A stretch of 64,000 nucleotides of DNA, from the NCBI RefSeq assembly GCF_003289965.1, contig NZ_QMBQ01000006.1, positions 186,001 through 250,000 on the forward strand. The letters are read 5' to 3'. The translations under genes and the position numbers were made by a program. This document shows, one piece after another, positions 63,872 through 64,000 of the stretch. The stretch's first letter is position 1; each line of letters begins with the position of its first letter. The notes beneath the pieces are model-generated. The model ran no database searches. It was not told the DNA's origin and saw only the letters and a program-made list of their open reading frames with translations. Origin of the DNA: Mesorhizobium atlanticum (lineage in GTDB: Bacteria > Pseudomonadota > Alphaproteobacteria > Rhizobiales > Rhizobiaceae).

Positions 63872-64000
63872 TCAGCGCTCCGCGTCGTAGTTGGTCATCA
63901 CGGTGTAGAACACCCACGACAACAACAGGATGATCAGGAAGTAGACCAGCGACATGGCTGCCGCCGGACCGAGGTCGAATTGGCCGAGCGCCGTCTTGAC
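63872..64000 (-). CDS. glpP: Glycerol ABC transporter permease (GlpP-like), 5' part beyond window
   Basis: The last ~42 residues of a permease: a hydrophobic helix (MSLVYFLIILLLSWVFYTVMT) and a short cytosolic end NYDAER. Position directly before glpQ marks it as the partner MalF/GlpP-type permease. The start and the ATPase genes lie right of the window. Confidence 0.82.
   Translation of the reverse strand, partial: VKTALGQFDLGPAAAMSLVYFLIILLLSWVFYTVMTNYDAER

Overview
The window is chromosomal DNA of an alphaproteobacterium of the order Hyphomicrobiales. It most resembles Mesorhizobium and other Phyllobacteriaceae. The evidence is high GC with strong codon bias, the core order rpsB-tsf-pyrH-frr-uppS-cdsA-rseP-bamA-lpxD-fabZ-lpxA-lpxI-lpxB-gltA-gltX-comEC-lexA, direct-repeat GTTC-N7-GTTC LexA boxes, an EipB envelope protein, a BA14K protein, a phasin and a glycerol ABC transporter of the rhizobial GlpSTPQV type. 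Family names rest on recognised motifs and remembered protein families; no database search was run.

Layout. 1-3753: a tryptophan/kynurenine catabolic group, with an arylformamidase-like hydrolase (cut by the left edge), a 2-aminobenzoate-CoA ligase and kynureninase. 4121-10423: lexA with two operator-like sites, comEC, gltX and gltA. 10485-26536 (mostly minus strand): lipid A, outer-membrane assembly, phospholipid/isoprenoid and translation genes. This block is interrupted between tsf and pyrH by an aldo/keto reductase, a secreted SnoaL-like protein and a divergent LysR regulator. 26739-32288: DUF4031, eipB, ridA, a phosphodiesterase, a FemAB-like acyltransferase, a HIT protein and the AzlCD exporter. 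32519-35924: clpA, clpS and a phasin. 36213-46736: a SPOR-containing D-Ala-D-Ala carboxypeptidase, a J-like protein without HPD, DUF1489, sdaA, DUF599, YdcF, gatC-GNAT-gatA, a metallohydrolase, ruvX and two small membrane proteins. 46876-53972: an AidB-like dehydrogenase, pyrB with a metal-site-deficient dihydroorotase, plsY, dprA and a histidine-rich membrane protein of unknown function.

54000-57816 is an accessory relic abutting the 3' end of a tRNA-Lys gene. It holds truncated or frameshifted fragments, degenerate repeats, several small phage-like genes and a short gene enclosed by a perfect 17-bp inverted repeat. I see no integrase and no second copy of the tRNA end, so it looks like a decayed integration hot spot. 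58183-64000 returns to chromosomal genes: a BA14K protein, a frameshifted DUF6882 gene, and glpK with the glycerol transporter (glpV, DUF2160, glpQ, glpP), which runs off the right edge.

I did not find a clearly new multi-gene defence or biosynthetic system. The observations most worth following are the inverted-repeat-bounded gene beside tRNA-Lys, the kynurenine to anthraniloyl-CoA cluster beside lexA, the regulator-reductase module splitting tsf from pyrH, the histidine-rich membrane protein beside dprA, and three core genes with unusual features (a J-like protein lacking HPD, GatA with an insertion, and a dihydroorotase lacking its metal ligands).
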